Assembly (NCBI GenBank): GCA_046154665.1 | Contig: JBJXFG010000086.1 | Location: 1 to 64,000, forward strand | Origin: JAFLCM01 sp046154665 | Lineage (GTDB): Bacteria; Planctomycetota; Phycisphaerae; Phycisphaerales; UBA1924 | Direction of reading: 5' to 3' | DNA: 64,000 nt | Shown here: piece by piece, positions 62,967-64,000 of the stretch | How positions within the stretch are numbered: the first letter of the stretch is position 1 | Layout of the letters: each line of letters opens with the position of its first letter | Notes under the pieces: model-generated | Told to the model about the DNA's origin: nothing | What the model saw: only the letters and a program-made list of their open reading frames with translations | The model's database searches: none | Made by a program: the position numbers and the translations under genes

Positions 62967-64000
62967 TTGGAACAAGAAATCGGATCCATATTCGCGGCGA
63001 GCGTCATCGCGCTCGCCGCCGTTGATGCCAGCATCGCCCGTGTTGATGCGTCGCCCACCGAGCCGCCCACCAACGCCCCCGCGGCGTGGACGGCCCGAGA
63101 GCTCTCGCTCGACTCCGGCTGGCTCACCACCCGCGAACGCACCGGCGACGTGGCCGAGGTCGTCTTTTCGCGCGAGCTCGAGTTCACCGACGCCGCCTGG
63201 ACACGCCTCTTTCTCGAAGGCACCGTTCTCTCGGGCCAACCCGGCTCGGGCCGCGAAGCGTGGGTCTTCATCTCCACGCCCACGGGCGATGTGCAACCGC
63301 TCAACGCCGAGCACCTCCGCCAGTGGACCAGCGGCACCGCCTACTTCAACGGCAACCGCGTCCGCGTTGATGTCGTCATGTACCCAGGCGCCGAGGCCTC
63401 GCGCCTCGTCATCCCCAGCGCCATGCTCGGCGAAGAAATGATCCCCGAGCGCAGCATCTGCGGCCTCACCGACGACCGCACCCCATCCGCCGACCCGCGC
63501 GTCGCACGCCTCATGCCCGCCAGTTGCACCGCATGGCTCTTCAACGACGCCAACCGCATGCTGCTCAGCGCCGGCCACTGCGGCACCGCCGCGTCCACCG
63601 TCGTTCAGTTCAACGTCCCGCTCTCGGGCCCGACGGGCACGCCCATCTTCCCCCCGCCGCAGCACCAGTACGCCGTCGACGGCCTCAGCATCCAGTGGCA
63701 GCAGACCGGCCTCGGAAACGACTGGGCCTACTTCGGCGTCTTCCCAAACCCGATCACCGGACTCACCCCCGCCCAGGCCCAGGGCCAGGTCTTCAACGTC
63801 ACACCCGCCCCGGCCCCCACGACAGGCGCGCAAATCCGCATCACCGGCTTCGGCGCGACCTACACGCCGATCTCGCCGACCTGGAACTACGCCCAGAAGA
63901 CCCATGTCGGTGCCTACACCGCGCGCAACGGCAACGGACTCAACTACACACCCGACACCACCGGCGGCAACTCCGGATCGCCCATCATCCTTGAATCCAC
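62967..64000 (+). CDS. Secreted trypsin-like serine protease (runs off the right edge)
   Basis: A partial gene with 344 codons visible and no stop in the window. TTG 62967 is chosen because GAGGAGAG lies eight bases upstream and an in-frame TAG at 62961 excludes an earlier start. A signal peptide (IGSIFAASVIALAAVDASIA) precedes a beta domain of about 160 residues. A chymotrypsin/V8-like catalytic domain then starts with the triad histidine in LLSAGHCG (H204), aspartate in GNDWAYFGV (D252) and serine in TTGGNSGSPI (S336). A dockerin-like end may follow beyond the edge, as in the other secreted proteins here; that is a guess. Confidence 0.85.
   Translation, partial: MEQEIGSIFAASVIALAAVDASIARVDASPTEPPTNAPAAWTARELSLDSGWLTTRERTGDVAEVVFSRELEFTDAAWTRLFLEGTVLSGQPGSGREAWVFISTPTGDVQPLNAEHLRQWTSGTAYFNGNRVRVDVVMYPGAEASRLVIPSAMLGEEMIPERSICGLTDDRTPSADPRVARLMPASCTAWLFNDANRMLLSAGHCGTAASTVVQFNVPLSGPTGTPIFPPPQHQYAVDGLSIQWQQTGLGNDWAYFGVFPNPITGLTPAQAQGQVFNVTPAPAPTTGAQIRITGFGATYTPISPTWNYAQKTHVGAYTARNGNGLNYTPDTTGGNSGSPIILES

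Overview
The window is high-GC DNA that most resembles a planctomycete of the Phycisphaerae type. This is an inference from gene content: secreted proteins carrying paired dockerin-like GD.N.D..VNTADL..FLGNFG repeats, a Ser/Thr kinase fused to WD40-like repeats, pseudopilin-like C-terminal modules, an LptD-like outer-membrane protein, a PurS-PurL fusion and the hopanoid enzyme HpnH. No rRNA, tRNA, CRISPR array, phage or complete insertion sequence was seen. About 40 genes are supported. Most of the other long open frames are antisense shadows produced by high GC3.

Layout. 1-5.6 kb: LptD-like protein, AMP nucleosidase, quinolinate synthase. 5.7-9.7 kb: an orphan HicB-like small protein, then a receptor-type kinase whose sensor half is visibly AT-richer than its surroundings. 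9.8-20.8 kb: a secreted TPR-like protein, adenine deaminase, a dockerin-type protein, an SpoIIE-type phosphatase, an acyltransferase with ankyrin repeats inside its membrane domain, a 1.26-kb gene-poor gap holding a decayed HTH remnant, and a 3-hydroxyacyl-CoA dehydrogenase. 21-27.7 kb: membrane and secreted proteins of unknown function, a secreted beta-carbonic anhydrase and a STAS protein. 28.1-34.5 kb: a translation operon (nusA-infB-DUF503-rbfA-HhH/GPD protein) with GTGA stop/start overlaps. 34.5-39.5 kb: polX, a frameshifted HTH gene and recG. 39.7-43.1 kb: a thioredoxin-domain protein and thioredoxin reductase. 43.2-50.4 kb: one minus-strand nucleotide operon, pyrB-pyrC-purSL-purQ-DUF721, with 4-nt overlaps at most joints. 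50.7-64 kb: a metzincin protease, SMC, a META-domain lipoprotein, an aldo/keto reductase, a BNR-like dockerin protein, adenylate kinase, hpnH and the start of a secreted serine protease.

The most unusual signal is the density of short dispersed repeats. At least three families look like non-autonomous elements with inverted ends. The clearest is a doublet of about 100 bp: two hairpins facing each other, each bounded by GTGCCAC, the arrangement seen in REPINs. I see four doublets (one cut by the window edge) and one solo half. Other repeats lie in-frame inside genes, including the kinase, purSL, purQ and the DUF721 gene. One such repeat coincides with a frameshift at a nine-base homopolymer that splits purSL into two frames.
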